DNA of 64,000 nt. It comes from Aquila chrysaetos chrysaetos. Its lineage: Eukaryota > Chordata > Aves > Accipitriformes > Accipitridae. The notes beneath the pieces were generated by a model, which saw nothing but the letters and a program-made list of their open reading frames with translations, ran no database searches and was not told the DNA's origin. Positions 36,571 through 51,000 of the stretch are shown here, in pieces; position 1 is the stretch's first letter, and every line of letters begins with the position of its first letter. The stretch is taken from NCBI RefSeq assembly GCF_900496995.4, contig NC_044018.1, positions 7,526,501 through 7,590,500 of the forward strand. Direction: 5' to 3'. A program made the translations under genes and the position numbers.

Positions 36571-38324
36571 GGAAGCAACTTAGTGCAACACAGGATGTCT
36601 ACAGCACATGAACCTAGGACTTTTCCATTTCAAGGGACCATTTTTTTCTGTGGACTCCATAAGCTTCTTGAGGACATTTTGCCAGGAAAGGCCTATCTTG
36701 GCAAAGAGTAAATAGAGTGACAGCAAGGAGCAAGTCTGTTCTTTTTCTAGTTTATATGATGCTAAACCAATACACAGCTTAGATAGCTTGCTTTAGAAAG
36801 ACAGTAAAATGGAAAGGCTTTCTCAAGTGCAAAACACCTCACAATTTCCAGTTAGCTTCTGTGTGGCAGCCAACTCCACAAGAAAGATTAAACATCTGGT
36901 TCCTTGGAAATACCCTCCTTAAATTCTCCAGAGAGGAGTGCATATCACACAAAGCATGGCATGAACTGCAGCAAGGTGTCAAGAAAATTTATTTATGATT
37001 AAAACCACCAGAAAAGAGTACCTGGGATTTTAGTCTTATCTCAGCATTAAGCACAGAAATCCTGGCAGGGAAGGCTTGGCACTTGGCCTGCTCCATTCAA
37101 TCAAGCAAAGAAGTTAATGCAACTCAGTCAGCAGAACAAGTGATGTGTGTGGACAAGAGGGGAAGAAACAGGGCCTTCAATCAAAGCGTTAACACGCCTG
37201 ATAGTCAGGAACACCTGCACCTTAAAATGCACATGAGAAATGAGCTGGGATCATCTGGAAGAGTTGTTCTGGGGACCTTTAGTCTGTTGGGGATAGCAGT
37301 CAGCATTGAAACGTGGTGTTTATCCAAATGATAAAATTCTCTGGTAACTTGGGCTGGGCAGCTGAGCAGCGCAGGCAGAGGTGTAACTTTCTGGATGGCG
37401 AGTCGTGTTCTGCCACCCACCCCAGGGTCCAACTCGGGCATCACCGCGTGGACTCCGCATCAGCCAGGCAGCACTCGATCTGGAGAGCAAAGTGTCACCA
37501 TCGCTGTGACACTCCGTGAAGGCACTTGCAGAAGGTGGTTCTAGGTTATAAACCTGCAAGGGAGCTTTTGGATCAGCAGGTTCATTCCTCGGCCATTACA
37601 GGCTTGCAAGTCTTTATATAATCTCCCTGTGTCTGTTTTAAAAGCAGTCCTAGCTACCAGCTCCCACGGCTCACCTGTCTGAATCAACATCATGCTAGCA
37701 ATAATTTATACCAGTTCCCAACCCAAGACCTGCGTTACCCATTTGCAATGAATTAATGGTATCAATCCCACAACAAAACCTCACCGCCACTGCTTGGCAG
37801 CTTCTCCCCTGCAGCAACAGGGGCAAAGGAAAATCCAAGCTGGAGTGTGCTCTCACTGGCAGAGCAGACCCATCAGATTCGGGTACAAGCAACTGACAGG
37901 ACAGTGTGAAAAGGCACATGCTGGTGCTGCTGACAGTATCCTTATTTGTACTTGGTGGAGACTCCTTCTGCTGGGATTTTCACACAAGCACTCTCTTGTG
38001 TGGCCAGAAAACTGAGGGCTGATGAAAAGAAAAAGTTACTGTGCCTACAAGCAGCAAAATTCTGAATTACAGTGCTAAGAGATGGAAAAGGCCAGCCGAT
38101 ACCTCACCTCTGTTCATCAAGATAATTTGCTGTGTTTTCTACTATTTTGATCTATCTAGTTTTAAGCACTCCAGTCCTGGGGGTTCGGCCAATTGCCATA
38201 AGAGATTATTTTGCAGCAGAATATTGCTCTTTCTGAGGAATTCTTTTCCAATATGCTGCTGAGTGTTTCAATTTAAGCACATATATTACTCCCCCTAATC
38301 AAAACATTTAACTGCTACAGCCCC

Positions 38325-38485
38325 CAAATTTTACAGATGGGGAATTGGCTTAGGGACAGAGTCTTGAAAGTGTTCAAATATCAAAATTTGTCCAATCTCG
38401 CAGAGGGAGCCTGTGCCAAAGAAAGGAAACAAGCTCAGGCTCCCTATATTTCAGCCTTGCACTCAAACCATCCCCTCTCTTTGCT
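38325..38485 (-). mobile_element. MIR-like SINE fragment, antisense, nearly full length
   Basis: AAATTTTACAGATGGGGAATTGGC, a degenerate middle, TCGCAGAGGGAGCCTGTGCC, CTCAGGCTCCCTATATTTCAGCCTTGCACTCAAACCATCCC follow the order of inverted MIR from the Pol III distal part through the tRNA-derived head. Confidence 0.65.
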
Positions 38486-39916
38486 AATTTGATCATTTGG
38501 TGTTTCCTGATGCTTGCTCAGTCCAAAACATGCTTAAAGACTTCCACTCCCAGGAAGCAATTATCCCCTGACCTCCATCTTCACTGTATATACAGATCAG
38601 TCAACTGGATGGGAGATCAATGAAAGCTCAGTCTTAAAAACATACAGACAGGGAGTTTGTCATTCTCCAGTCCTCTGCTATATATTTGCTTGTGCATTTC
38701 CAGACCATAAGGTTTACTCTGAAAGCTCAGTATGATTAAAGCAGATCAGGACCTTCAGCAAATCCTCCTGTGAATGCTTGAAGCAGAGTGCAATTTGAAC
38801 AAAACATGACTCCCTCACCAATGAAAATTACAACCAAGCCTTTTATCTGGGCAGGTTGGGGCCAGAAATTGTTGATGCTCAACATATTTTTAAAATAATT
38901 AAAAAAAATCCTACTGTGAGTAAACACCCACTATAAACTACTGCAGGTTTTTGGAGGTAGCAGCTCTGAAGGATTTTTGTTTGAGACAAAATGCACAGCA
39001 TCCAACCAGAAATGGGATCATTCATGTTTCTGAACTATTACAAGAAAGCAATTTCTTAGCATATATGTAAGGTATATGGCGCTCTCAGATTGCAGAATTA
39101 AAAGTGTTTTATGTGCTGCAAAACCTAAACTCACTAAGCAGTCAGTCAACAATATCTATTAAAATAATGGATTTTGGCTGTGTCAGACCACAAAATATCA
39201 CAATATAATCACAGAGCAAGACTGAAAAATCCCATATGTAAGAAGACTCTGCACCTGGTGACAACAGTAACGCCACTGTATGCCTGGAAACATGGGGGTG
39301 GAAGATGATAATTTGATCAACAAAAGTAAATTGAGGCACAGCCTACCCCCTTGGCTTTTTCCCAAGGGTCTCAGACATGGCCGAGGAGCAAGTTGAAACC
39401 TTTTCCAGCTGCCTGTGCCCCATCTACCTCAGTGCTGGATGTGCCCCTTTCAAGTGAATAAAACCCCATTTGCATCACATGGCAAGAGGTTTTACCTCTT
39501 CTTGTGGGCACATGTGTCATATCAGACATCCAAAGCCTACCTTCAATTCCTGCCCTGCCACCAGGCATTCCCCCTTCATCTGACAAGGGAGTTTTTTGGT
39601 CAGATATTGGTGTAACCACGTGACAGGAGACCATCCGATCCTACAGCTCTCAATGTCTCCATGAGCAGCTAGATGGCCTGGGCATCCCCATGTAAAAGGC
39701 TAAGTGCACTGGACATCAACTCCATGCCTTGGCTGCAAAGCCATATCGTACCTCTGGGCAGCCTATAGCATATTTAGAGTAAAAGTATAGGACAGTTTAC
39801 ACAGAAAGTGTAAAGTCTCCTAGGAGACAGTAGGAGACGTGAAGGGACTTTGCGCAACAGAACATGTCTGAAAGCTGGGATTTGATCTGGCTGCCATGTA
39901 AAATCTTCACTCTCAC

Positions 39917-39958
39917 AAAAAAAAACCCCAAAAAAAAAAAAAAAAAAAAACAAAAAAA
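39917..39958. repeat. A-rich low-complexity tract
   Basis: A9, C4, A21, C, A7 in succession. It could be the tail of a retroposed copy, but no recognisable element precedes it. Confidence 0.9.
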
Positions 39959-42900
39959 CAACAGAGCAGAGGCTTAATGAACACAAGTGGTCCAGACTTT
40001 CCATCTCCTTCAGTCATTTTTGAAAGGGAATTTTTTCACCCAGCATTGATATAGTCTACAATCCTGAAACTGAATGCAAAACCCAAGAGAAAAAGGGAGT
40101 TACTCAGCCTGCTGCAGGCGTGTTTTCCGTGCGCAGTAGTTCCAAACCACCGATAACAAGGAAGTGACTCATGCCAATTACAGTAAGTCCACTTCCAAGC
40201 ACCACGCGGAAATCAAGTGAGACCGTCTGGGAAAATAGCCCTGTCATAACCCAAGCCACCTACACCTCCCCGAGCCCACAGCCTGCGCCAGGGCCCTCCT
40301 CCTCTGCCCCTCCCTTCAGACGCTGCCCGAAGCAGAAATCCGTCTCTTCTGCTCGTGATTTTGGGGCTGGTGGGAAGCGGTACGAGCTGGAATGCCTGAC
40401 ACAACTCATACAAATACTCTGCCAAGACTACTCCTGAGGAAGCCCAAATGCTTCACCCTTTACTGCATCTTCTGACAGCAGCTAACTACAGAAAGATTGC
40501 GCAATAAGAATATAAATATAACACAGACAACCTTTTATCTTGTTTGCCTTCCACAGAAAAGGAGATGTTCATTCTTTTCTCACGCAGCTGCACTCAGAGA
40601 AGTGACTTCAGAAGTGGAAGCGATTCCAGTCCAGAAACAAAGCCCATCTAACACAAATTATCTCTGTCTCACCGTTCCTCCCAGTGAAATCTCTCGCAGG
40701 TATATGGCCCTGTGATGGGAGAGGCTTTAGGAGATGAAGGAGATTAAGGAAATGGTGCACCTCCAACCGAGACTCCATGGGCCAGAGACGGACACAAGCA
40801 CTGCTCCCTGCCAGCCTCTCCCCTTCTTGCACAGGGCTGCAGAACACCTTCCCCTGATTCCTCCTATTTCTGCCTGTCCAGAAGTGCAATAACCTTATTG
40901 TAAAACCCAGTTCACCTAATCTGGGAATTCAATCCATGCATGCCCTGTACGTGCCTAATAAAGAAGTCCTCCTTAAATAAGGTATGTTCCTAAGCTCCCT
41001 GTATCGTCAACAGTGAAAGGTGGGCGCCTTTGAAAGCCTTCGGGGGAGATTCTGTCTTCTTAAATTTAGGAGCCTAATTAAGGATAGTTAATGAATCATA
41101 ATGTTACCTTTGGATTTATTCTCCTGAGTGTATCTGAGTTAAAATCTTATGAACTGCTTCACATCTTTTACTCAGATATTTTTCTTCTATCTTGAACTTT
41201 TCAAATCAGGATTTGAAGCTACAAACACCTTAATTTCTATCCAATGATGCATGTGCTTGATCTATCCACAGGCAGTTTTCCTCCTGCTTTCATAGCCATG
41301 AAAGTCAGTTGTTCTTCTTTCATCATCTTAAATGTAATAACAGAATATGAAGCATCTATTGCCAGCAACTCATAAATCTCCTGCTTGATGTGGCTTTTGG
41401 TCTCCAAAGGGCACAGTGGAAAGCATCACATGCACCAGTCTGTTCCCTACATGTTCTATTTGGAAAGAAAAATGGATCAAAAGAAAGCAAGCCTTGTAAG
41501 AGATACCTGCAGATACGAAGAGTTACTTTCATCTGGTAGATTTCTGCCTGCTCCCAAAGTCAGGAGAGTTCTGCATTTTCAGAAGATAATGCATCTTTAG
41601 GAGGATGAGACGCGAGCTGAGGCTTGTCCAAATTCCAGCACGCTCAGCTACACCCCCCCAAACCCAGCATGGGTCCTTCTGCCCACCATAGCTGTAGGAC
41701 CTCTCTGGCAGTCCAGCTGCATCCGATCTCCACCAGGCCCAGAGACTACGACAGTAACTTTATACACCCGAGCAGCAGTAGTGTATTTTAGGGAATTGAG
41801 ATGGGGCTAGATCAAACCATTAATGTCACCTCCAGGTGCCACCGCTAGAAGCATGGGTAACTACTATCAGCAAAGTCGCTGCAGGAACAGAAATCTGACT
41901 TGGCACTCACATATGGGGTGAGTTCAACTCTGCCGAGTTAAGCAACTTTCCGTTCATTTACATGTTGAGCACGGTCAGAACCTGACCTTCCAATTACGTA
42001 GCCTCAATTCCAGAAGTAGCAGCAGGCAGGGGAGAAAACACCTCTAATATTTACGAGGGTGCTAAGCGAGGACCGACAGCACCTGGGAGAAGCTGCCAGT
42101 CTCCCAGACTAGGAAGGGTACAGCAGGAGAGTCCGAGAGTCAGTTTTGGGTTTCCTTTTTCTGCAGCACACAAGGATGTCTGAATCAGGTGCCTGGGCCC
42201 TTTATCAGTGAAGAGGAAGACACAATACAGAGGATGGCACAAAAAGGAGAATAAGATTAACAAGGAAATCAGACTCGTTCTTCCAGTCTTCCCTGTTGCC
42301 CCTATTTGGACTGCATCTATCACATACTTGCATTGGTACTTTGCAAACCAGCCCGCTCATGTATGGATTACATAAGCATTATACAGAATACCAGTTTGTT
42401 GGTCTCTTCGGAGGAGACTTTTATTACAGACTTTTATTTTATGCAATGCTCTAAGTATATCCACTCCACTTTGGACCAAAGCAGAGCAATGCTAAATTTC
42501 AGATTTTGACACAATTCCTATTTTTTCTCATCATGTTCAGTCATTTTAATCAAACATTTAACACTGCAAGACTTTACTATTTTAAATTACTTTTATAGTA
42601 CGGAACTGTTGCCCTTGACTTATTTAGGCTATAGAGCTTGGCAGAAAGTCTTTTGTGCAGCTCATCTATTTTTCAGGAAAATATGTGACACAATATGTGG
42701 CTCCCAGGAGGATGCTGACGGAGCAGTAAGCATTGTGTGTTCAAGTGTGGCTGATCCAGAGCCAGGGCATTGCTCATGCAGAGAATTGCTCGCCAGCAAG
42801 GGAGGAGAGTCTCTGTGCTCAGGATGCCAACACACACCCAAGTGGTTGCAGCCCTGCAAGTTACCAGGAATCAGCTGAGTCACAGCAACTGATTCTGTAA

Positions 42901-45900
42901 AACTCAGGGCAAAAGAGACTCCCTTAAATTTCAGTGAAAGGTATATAAGCCCTGCCAGTGAAAGAGGACCTTAGAGGTCTTCGCTATTACATACCTGAAG
43001 GCAGTGGCTGGGTGAGTACTAGGTATCACTGTGAGACACGTAAATGATAGCCAGGGCAAGGATATCCAAAATAAAGTAAGGAGAAAGGGATGGAATAAAG
43101 GGCCAGAGGCTCTGAAACACTCTGGAGCTGATGGAAGCCATGCCAACCTCCACCAGGGACGGGAGAGGGATGGCAGAGAAGCAGGAGCCCAGGCAGGAAA
43201 GGAAGGTACCAGGGAAAGAAAGCAAGAACATCCACAGCTACACTGCACTGCTCAAATATTTGAATAAAGAGTTAGAAGCCTGATGCTTCAGCATCTGAGC
43301 CAACAACTAGCCCAATACGATTCAACCATTATACTCCAAGAGTTAGGAATATAATTTCTCCTCCGAGACTACTGACCGAGATGGGAATTTAGGGGATTTG
43401 CTGTGCCCATCTCCGAAGCAATGTCACACATCCTGTAGTCCACAGACAACTGGTGACCTCTAAGGCATCAGAAAAGTGGTCCAGAAAAAAACTAATTCAA
43501 AGAAAAACCAAAACCAGCATATCCCTGGGTGTTCCCCCATGGTTTGTCTCAGTGTCTGCTGGCAGGCACAGCCAGGAGATGCTTCCCGTCTGCTCTCCTT
43601 GCCTAATAAAAATGTTTGTGACTACAGCAGTAAAACTATGCTCTGTAAAAAAATGTTTTCTTTTTATCTAAGTGCTACTTATCCAACAGTGCATGCTAGT
43701 TCTTTATCAGTCCATCAGCTTTTCCCCTCAGTAACCGAACAGCAGAGAACTAGGCAAGGGGCTAGAATTTTTTTCCAAAAAGATAGCGGTGCCTTGATAA
43801 CAGGAGCTGAGGAATGTCATCAGAAAGCAGCCAGCAACCTCTGCCATTAAATGAAGTGACTTTGTCTGGTCACGTGGTTGAGTTAGTGTGGCAATTCGCA
43901 GGATCCCATGAGATGCCCAAACTGGAAACCCTGCACAAGGAAAGGTTATCAATAGCATTGGAATAAAGACTAGGAGTGAACAAAACCATATAAGGTAGCT
44001 ACAATGCTAAATGCCTTTCTGTTACATACAGACAAATGCAGATTAATATTTAGTGAACAAAAATACAATTTAGTTCAAGATCCAGAACTTGATGCGGAGA
44101 TCGTTGGCTCCTGTTGTTCAGGACTTGGCTTATATGAGAAGCCAAGCTACACTAACAAACTTGCAAGCCAAGGGTATATGAACAAAGTGGCAAAACTGTT
44201 TTCAATATAAATCCTTCTATTCACATGGTCATAACCTGTGAGACATCCTCCTTTGGGGCTGAGACTTCCTGAGCACAGTGGAAAGTTTGAGGGAAAATCC
44301 TGTAGATGTTTTTGAATTATGAGAATATTAAACCTCCCCTGTTTTTTTAAAGAAGTACATTTAACTGGCAGAACCTCTCTAACACACAGCATCAGCCTTA
44401 AATTATCTGGCTTGTAGACTGTGAAAAGTTCTTTGCATGGTTTATGTATTTTTTTTTTCTAGCAGAAAAACACGTAGCATGCATCATCTTGCTTCCATGC
44501 ATATCCTGAGGGAGCAGTAAGGACTGCGAGCTCAAGTGTTACTACAATTGCTACTGCGAGTAGCTGCCAGTTTTGGGGAACAGCAAATTATAGTCACTTT
44601 CCTGACGCCACATAAAAGCAGATACACACCATGGAAAACAATGCCAGGGTTTTGTTTTAGCCCAGCCAGGATGTTACTGAGCACCTACCCTACGCTCTTA
44701 TGCAACTTGCCCTGCAGCTACTTCCACCAGCGCAGTCTGGGAGCACGGGAAAAAACTGTGGGAATACTCGGTGCTGGATGCTTGTGGCAGCTTTCCAGTA
44801 CTTAATAACGACTTCTTTTTAAGAGAACACAAGGTTTTTAAAGCTAAATGTTTGTTTCTATTAGGCTTCATGAAATGTTCAGCAAGGACAATATTTCAGG
44901 CACGCTAGCCTGCACTTTTCCACTCTTCACATATGTAATTAAGATTCATTTATATGAATATCCCTATCTCAAATGATGCCTGGATTCACACCACCTAATT
45001 GAAGGCACTTTACTGGGACAGGAGGTGGCTAATTCATCCCTCCATTAATTTTACAGATAGGCTGACTAATCTCTTGGTTTAACCACTTCAGTTAAATACC
45101 TGCATTAGTGCAAGTAAGGCTTTGCAAGACTGAGCTGCAAGTATGCAAGTTATATATACAGGGATGTAGGATATTGCTGGGAAAAAGGCTTATCTCATTT
45201 ATTCCAAAGTTAATGGAGCTAAGTGATCCTGAATCAAATCCTACCCACCAATTAGTGCAGAAATTATTCTAGGACTACTTGGGACTCCCTTGAGACCTCT
45301 CTAACAGACCAGCAGGTCTCTGACACATCCTAGCCACTCTTGATTCATCAGGTTGCCACCCAAGCCAAGCCCCGGTGTGGTCATTCTGGGAAGGTCTGCA
45401 ACGCTCCCTTTCTAGTGGCCATTGCCAAGCATGGTCCATTTTCTGCCTGTTGGGGTAGCAAGGCCTGTCAACTGCCATCTCTCCTACCTCACCTTTCAAA
45501 ATGACTGAATTCAATCAGTTAAAAAGTGTGAATAGAGACACATCTTAATCTGCCATGTGTTTAAAATTGTTTCTTATTACATATTCCCTAGGAAATGCAG
45601 GTTGCTATCTCTATTTTTAGGCTTCCTTTTTGGGACTCTTAAGAAAAAAAAAATCAAGACCTTAATGCATACCTTTGCTGCTAGTAACTTGAATCCAGTG
45701 CAGATCCTTTACCTGGCATGCACTCAATTTAAGTTGCCACTTCTTTCAAGTGGAATATAATGCTCTGTATTGCAGTATTTGTTCCCTCTATTGGATATCT
45801 TGAGCCCACCAACCCTGATATCTTATCATCAGATGAAAGGATTAATCCAAGACAAAGAGGCTGTGAACGTCTTTTGAACAAGTAAACCTTTAACAAAAAA

Positions 45901-47889
45901 ATTTCCAGCAGGCTGTATAGACAGGGATGGTTTACGAGACCCTGAAAACAGCAAGGAAACTCATAAATACAGTCCTTCAAAGTATTTCTGTCCCATGCTG
46001 GGATGAGCCCTGTCCATACCAATGGAGAAACTGCCCATCTCTGTAAAGACATGTGCTGCAGAATTTGCTCGACTCACAAATAAGAGTGGCCGGTCCCCTA
46101 AAGGAAAATGAATCCTTATCAATGCAACTGCACAGGATAAAATCTACCTCACAACCTGCTTGTGTTATAGTGACAAGGTGTTATTAATTGCAGTTCCAAT
46201 AACCATCCACGTTACTTAAAATCTGAAGTAATCCACCTTAATTACCTTAACTCTAATAACTGCATGGGATCATAACAGTTAGAGGAGAAAAATAGTTGTT
46301 AACTTGTTGACTGCCAGATGCAGACTGCTGATAGGAGATATATCAGATACTAAAGTATTAAAACTGACCTCAGCCTGGCGGGAGAGGGCTGTGATTCATG
46401 CCCATGACTCCTAGGCACAGTGGGAGTACAAACAAATAATTGAAAAAAGATCAAAGTATTAGCTGTTCCAGTGGAATAAGGCAGGAGATTAATCTCTCAA
46501 TTACTCTCAGGTAAACCTCCTTCCTAACTTTCTCCCAGTTCAGCAGGAACTTCAGCAAGTCCAGTGTAGAAATCTGTTACATCGCCACCTTGTTTATACC
46601 TCTACCATCCCGTTAAAATTATTGTTATGGTGGAGGGTGAGAACTGGCCCACTATTCTGCTTAGTCAGAGCTTTCCATCTTTGAGTTGATTCGGACTTTT
46701 CTCTGTGAAAAATAAAGAACCTATCTGAAAAATCTGTGTTTTAAAAAAAACTTGCATGAAAACTACTTTCTTCACCCTTGAGCAAATAATTCACTTCCAA
46801 TTATGTCCCAGGTAATGGAAAGTCTAAGACAAATAGAGTTCAAAGTAAGGCACATTGTGAAAGAGGCACACTCTAATTAAAAACGCAGTATGTAGAAGAA
46901 ATGTCATCTTTATGCTTGTACAACAGTCGGTGCAAAGAACTGCCTGCCCAATTTCCCAAGAGCAATAAAAGTTTTGGAGGCACCGAAGTACAGATTTGCA
47001 GCCAAGTTTCACAGAGCTGGAAATTGAAACCTATCATCAGTCTAGTCTCCATATAGCTGGCTGGTAAAAGCAGTGAAATGGCTATGACATTATTCAAACT
47101 CAGGCATCTAATGAAACATATGAGCACTGACTCTGATATATTACCCGTAAACAGCTTCCCAGACCCTTTCAAGGGGAATCACAGCAGTTTCCAAAGCAGG
47201 GTCTTGCACCGGTCCTCACGCAGCTTGTACCACCCTGTAAATCTACTGTCACGGGACTGAAAGGACAGAGGTGAGACGAATGGTCAGACTGGACCTTCCT
47301 GGCGCTGGACTCTGAGCCCCAGACTGCCTGCTTCCCTGCGGGCCAACCAGGCAATGAAGTGGTTGGTGCCACTTGCTGTGCATGAAGACGATGTCTACCC
47401 TCAGATTTTGTATTTCCACTGATCATCTTCAGAGGCAGAAAGGATTCGTCTTCCTCAGCGGGGGCCTGATGTCATCTGAGGATGTTTTGTTTTGTTTACC
47501 TTCTTCTGAAAGGTTGGAGACTAAATATACGGTATCCACAGCTATCTGCAGGCAACGAGCACCTAGCCGTAGAGGAGGAGGGAGGCTGTGATCTGGAAAC
47601 AAACCCAGGCGTAGGAGGGATGACCCTAGCCTCGTCAGCAGACCCTGACCTTCACTCAAAGGGTGCCTGAAGTGATGAGGAAACCTGGGAAGGGAAATGC
47701 GTGTGGTCCTTCCAGTGTTCTGTTTAGACCCATGAAGATTTTGTGATAGATAAAGATCATCTGATCTTTGGAACCGTTACAAAGACACAAGGAGCATCAG
47801 CCTCCACTATTACACGTCCTGGAAGAAGTAAACTGTGGTTGGTGTGATGCAAGGAAATTAAACACACCATTCACCTGGTACAGTATGAC

Positions 47890-48000
47890 AACCTTCATGC
47901 CATTAAACTCTCTTAGCATTCAAAACAGCGTGGCTCCATCAGAAATGCCTGCTGGGAGTAGTGTGTGGCCCATGCTAACTTCTAAGCCACGTCAGGACCA
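47890..48000. repeat. Unnamed dispersed repeat, copy A
   Basis: ACAGCGTGGCTCCATCAGA...CTGGGAG...TGTGGCCCATGCTAACTTCTAAGCCACGTCAGGAC is partly repeated at 58900-59003. The two copies share the same word order with substitutions and small gaps. The family is not recognised. Confidence 0.5.
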
Positions 48001-51000
48001 TGCAACACCAAATATCATTTCTGCAACTTAGCAGGACGGTCCATTGAGTTCCAGTGTCAGGAGCTCCTGGGCTTTGGCACTATTTTGTTCATCAGTACAG
48101 ACATACTCAGTTAAGTCCAGAGGTCAAACGCCGAAGACTGAGCAGCTGCCCTAGCTTGGGAGGTCAGCACTGCTCCTCAGGGCTCAAAGCATCTGGGACG
48201 TGAAATCACAGGTCTGTAGCAGCACAACAGACGTGGGACCCAATGACTTGGAGACGTGTCAGGCCAAGAAAAGAGCTGGATCTGCTGCCTGTCTGCAGCA
48301 AAGGAAGCTGGGATAGCCCTGTGGGACAGCACCCAGACACAGGGCTGTGACACATATTCAGCTCAGAGATGTTATCAGCTCTGTGTTATACGAATGGACA
48401 GCCCTTTAGAAACACTGAATGCTGAAATGCTCCACGGGGAAAGACGACGACTGAAAAAATTTGCCTGGCCTCTCCTGAACTGTCCCTGCACACATGTCCC
48501 AGCCATGCCTGTAACAAAAAAACTGATTTATACGGAGGTACCTGCCTCCAACGGACCATCTGTGATGCACCATCTGCCCCGTGGAGCACTACACGTCCCC
48601 TTGACTTGTCAGAGCTGCACGGAGAGCAGCGCTCAGCCTCCACCGAGAATGGAAAGAGACTGAACTCAGCCAGCCCGAGCTGAACACTCTTATCAAACTG
48701 CTTTATTAGCACAGCGTAGAGCTGCTACTGCCCAGAAACAGGAAGGAAACATGTTACCATATCTTTCCGTAGTGCTCCTCCTTTCCCTTTAAACACAAAG
48801 AACAAAAAGGTTGTGTTAGAGAGTCCAGCAGGCTCATGTGATTGTAAAAGGATATTATACTGGGCACCTCATCCATCAAAGAGACCAGCAGGGTTTAAGG
48901 GAGAGATGGTGGGATCACATAGTCTCCTGGGCCAAATTCAAGCCATAAATGTTTCTCCTTTTTATGTTTAAGGGAAGTCTTTGACTTTTAATCTTTCCAT
49001 ATTTCAATTAAATGATGCAAATAACAGAGAGCTAAAATAGATGATAGATGCACAGCTAACCTCCCCCATGTTCTTCGGTTCTAAGATTTCTCTCTTAAAT
49101 ACCATTACAACCACTCTGTAAAATTACAGTGGAACTTATTCTTAAGCCATGCTCGTATCAATCATTTGATTTAACGAGCTATCCAAAGACTGTTTCCTAT
49201 CGGTGCTAGAACCAACTGCAGAGATAAAAGATAACTTCCTATGTGGAAACTCTCATCCCTTATCCACTCCCATCTAGGCAAGGCTTTAGAGCCACACTTG
49301 TACACAATTAATCATTATTAAACTTTTGCAAAAATGTAATGCTATCATCTGATATTAAAACTCCTTTTCCCTTTCAATTTGATTGACTAAAAACAAAAGT
49401 CCATTTTCTGATGGAGCTCCCTCAGACCAATACCACCAGCTGTTTAGAGAAGAACATCTCTTACAGACATGTTTTGCATTTATTTATTTTCTTGTTCTTC
49501 TATTGGTATTTATCAGGGGTTTTCCAGCAAGGAAGACCCTGATTGCACTATCAGAAAAACCAACAGGATAAACAGTCCTAGAGAAATAAGTCTAGATGAG
49601 CACTGAGCATGTGGAGCCAGAGACACAGCTCTGGCAAGCCGATCACCCACGAGCGGGTTGAACTGCATCTCCCCACTTCCACAACAGCCACAGATTTACA
49701 AGCACTCCAGCTCTCGAGACAGAAAACTTCCACCCAGCCTAAATACAAGTATTTCCCTTCCCTGGGTGACAAGCTTACCAGGGCTGTGCTCCCAGGTCCA
49801 GCTCCAACTCTGGAGAGCACAAACTCCTCCTAGACATAATTATTAATGGAAGTCTTGCCCTGAGACACCTTGACATAGACCTCAATAGGAGGTCTTACAC
49901 TGGCTTCTGCTGGTGCTGGCACATGCACACAGATGGACACAAGCCACCATGAAAGATAAACTGTCAGGAGAGGGATTAAAAGCTGGCTGTGCAACTAGTC
50001 CTGAACCCAGCCGCCTTCTACCTCCTTTGTTCCGTGCTCCAGCTTTAACACTAATTGCAGCAAAGAGCTGCAAAAACGCTGCCGATAAATGTGGGGCTTA
50101 ATCAAACAAAGTATTCATAATTATTTGATTAAGAATCATTTTCTTTTTACAAATAAAGAGAAAATTCAAACCAGTTGTGCCCTTCTGCATTCATAGTGTG
50201 GAAGGAGCTACTGTGGAATTTGAACAGAGTTAGCTGAGGTTTCTGACTGCCAGGCCAGTGTGAGCCAGACCATGTCCTGGCCTCTTGGGAGGAATGTCTG
50301 GACAGAGGAATTGCTCTTTTCCCTGGGTGAACACAACCAATCAGCTGGCCATACAACAGGCATCAACAGATTGGGATTCAAGCACTGCACAGATGTCAGT
50401 CAAAAATTATGCAGACAAGGCAAAAGATGATGTCTGAGTGATGAATTATGTGAAATGAATGTGCTACCCTTGTTCCAGTAGTCAGTAGGAAAAGTCATAA
50501 TTACAAACAACGCTAATGGGAAGACTTGTTGGCTGTCATAGTTTACATGCCAAAGACATAACGAATGATACCTCTACCCTGGGACAGCATGACTCCCATA
50601 TCCAGAGGTGGTCCTTCCAAAACGAGCTCGTGACAGGCAGGTGATGCGTGCAGGAAGCTTACATGGCTGAGCCTGCATCATTTCTGCAGATAACCAGAGC
50701 ACATCCACCCCAGGCTACAGAGCTGCCAGCTTCACCACCCTCATCAGTCCCCACTTGTAAGCCAAATGCTGAAGGCAATAAACTGTTTAGAGACCGGTCC
50801 TATGTGTCTGCCTGCAACAGAACTGAAGAGTATAGCAGAGGATATAACCCAGTGACCATAAAAACCAAAGTAAATTTGATTTGCATATTAGATTCAAATA
50901 TTCCAGTGCCATACAAGTATAACCATCAAACCTGATTGAATGAAAGCAATCTTTTGTCAAGAAGAAAACATTTCTTTTTAAAGTCTTCAAACAGCCTTGG

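Larger units (their letters stand above)
29467..47889. other. Upstream flank or 5' intron of EVA1A, no coding exon recognised
   Basis: A non-coding first exon of EVA1A should lie upstream of 29466, but I cannot locate it from sequence. There is no obvious CpG island. The somewhat GC-richer 40100-40430 contains a TGACTCA (AP-1-type) word at about 40165 but no other promoter feature. The remaining sequence holds the MIR-like fragments listed separately, homopolymers and unremarkable unique DNA. None of the short open frames resembles a known protein. Confidence 0.55.

Noticed and set aside
39865..39915. Possible MIR-like words (AAAGCTGGGATTTGATCTGG) before the A-rich tract
   Set aside because: Match is limited to one short word and could be chance.
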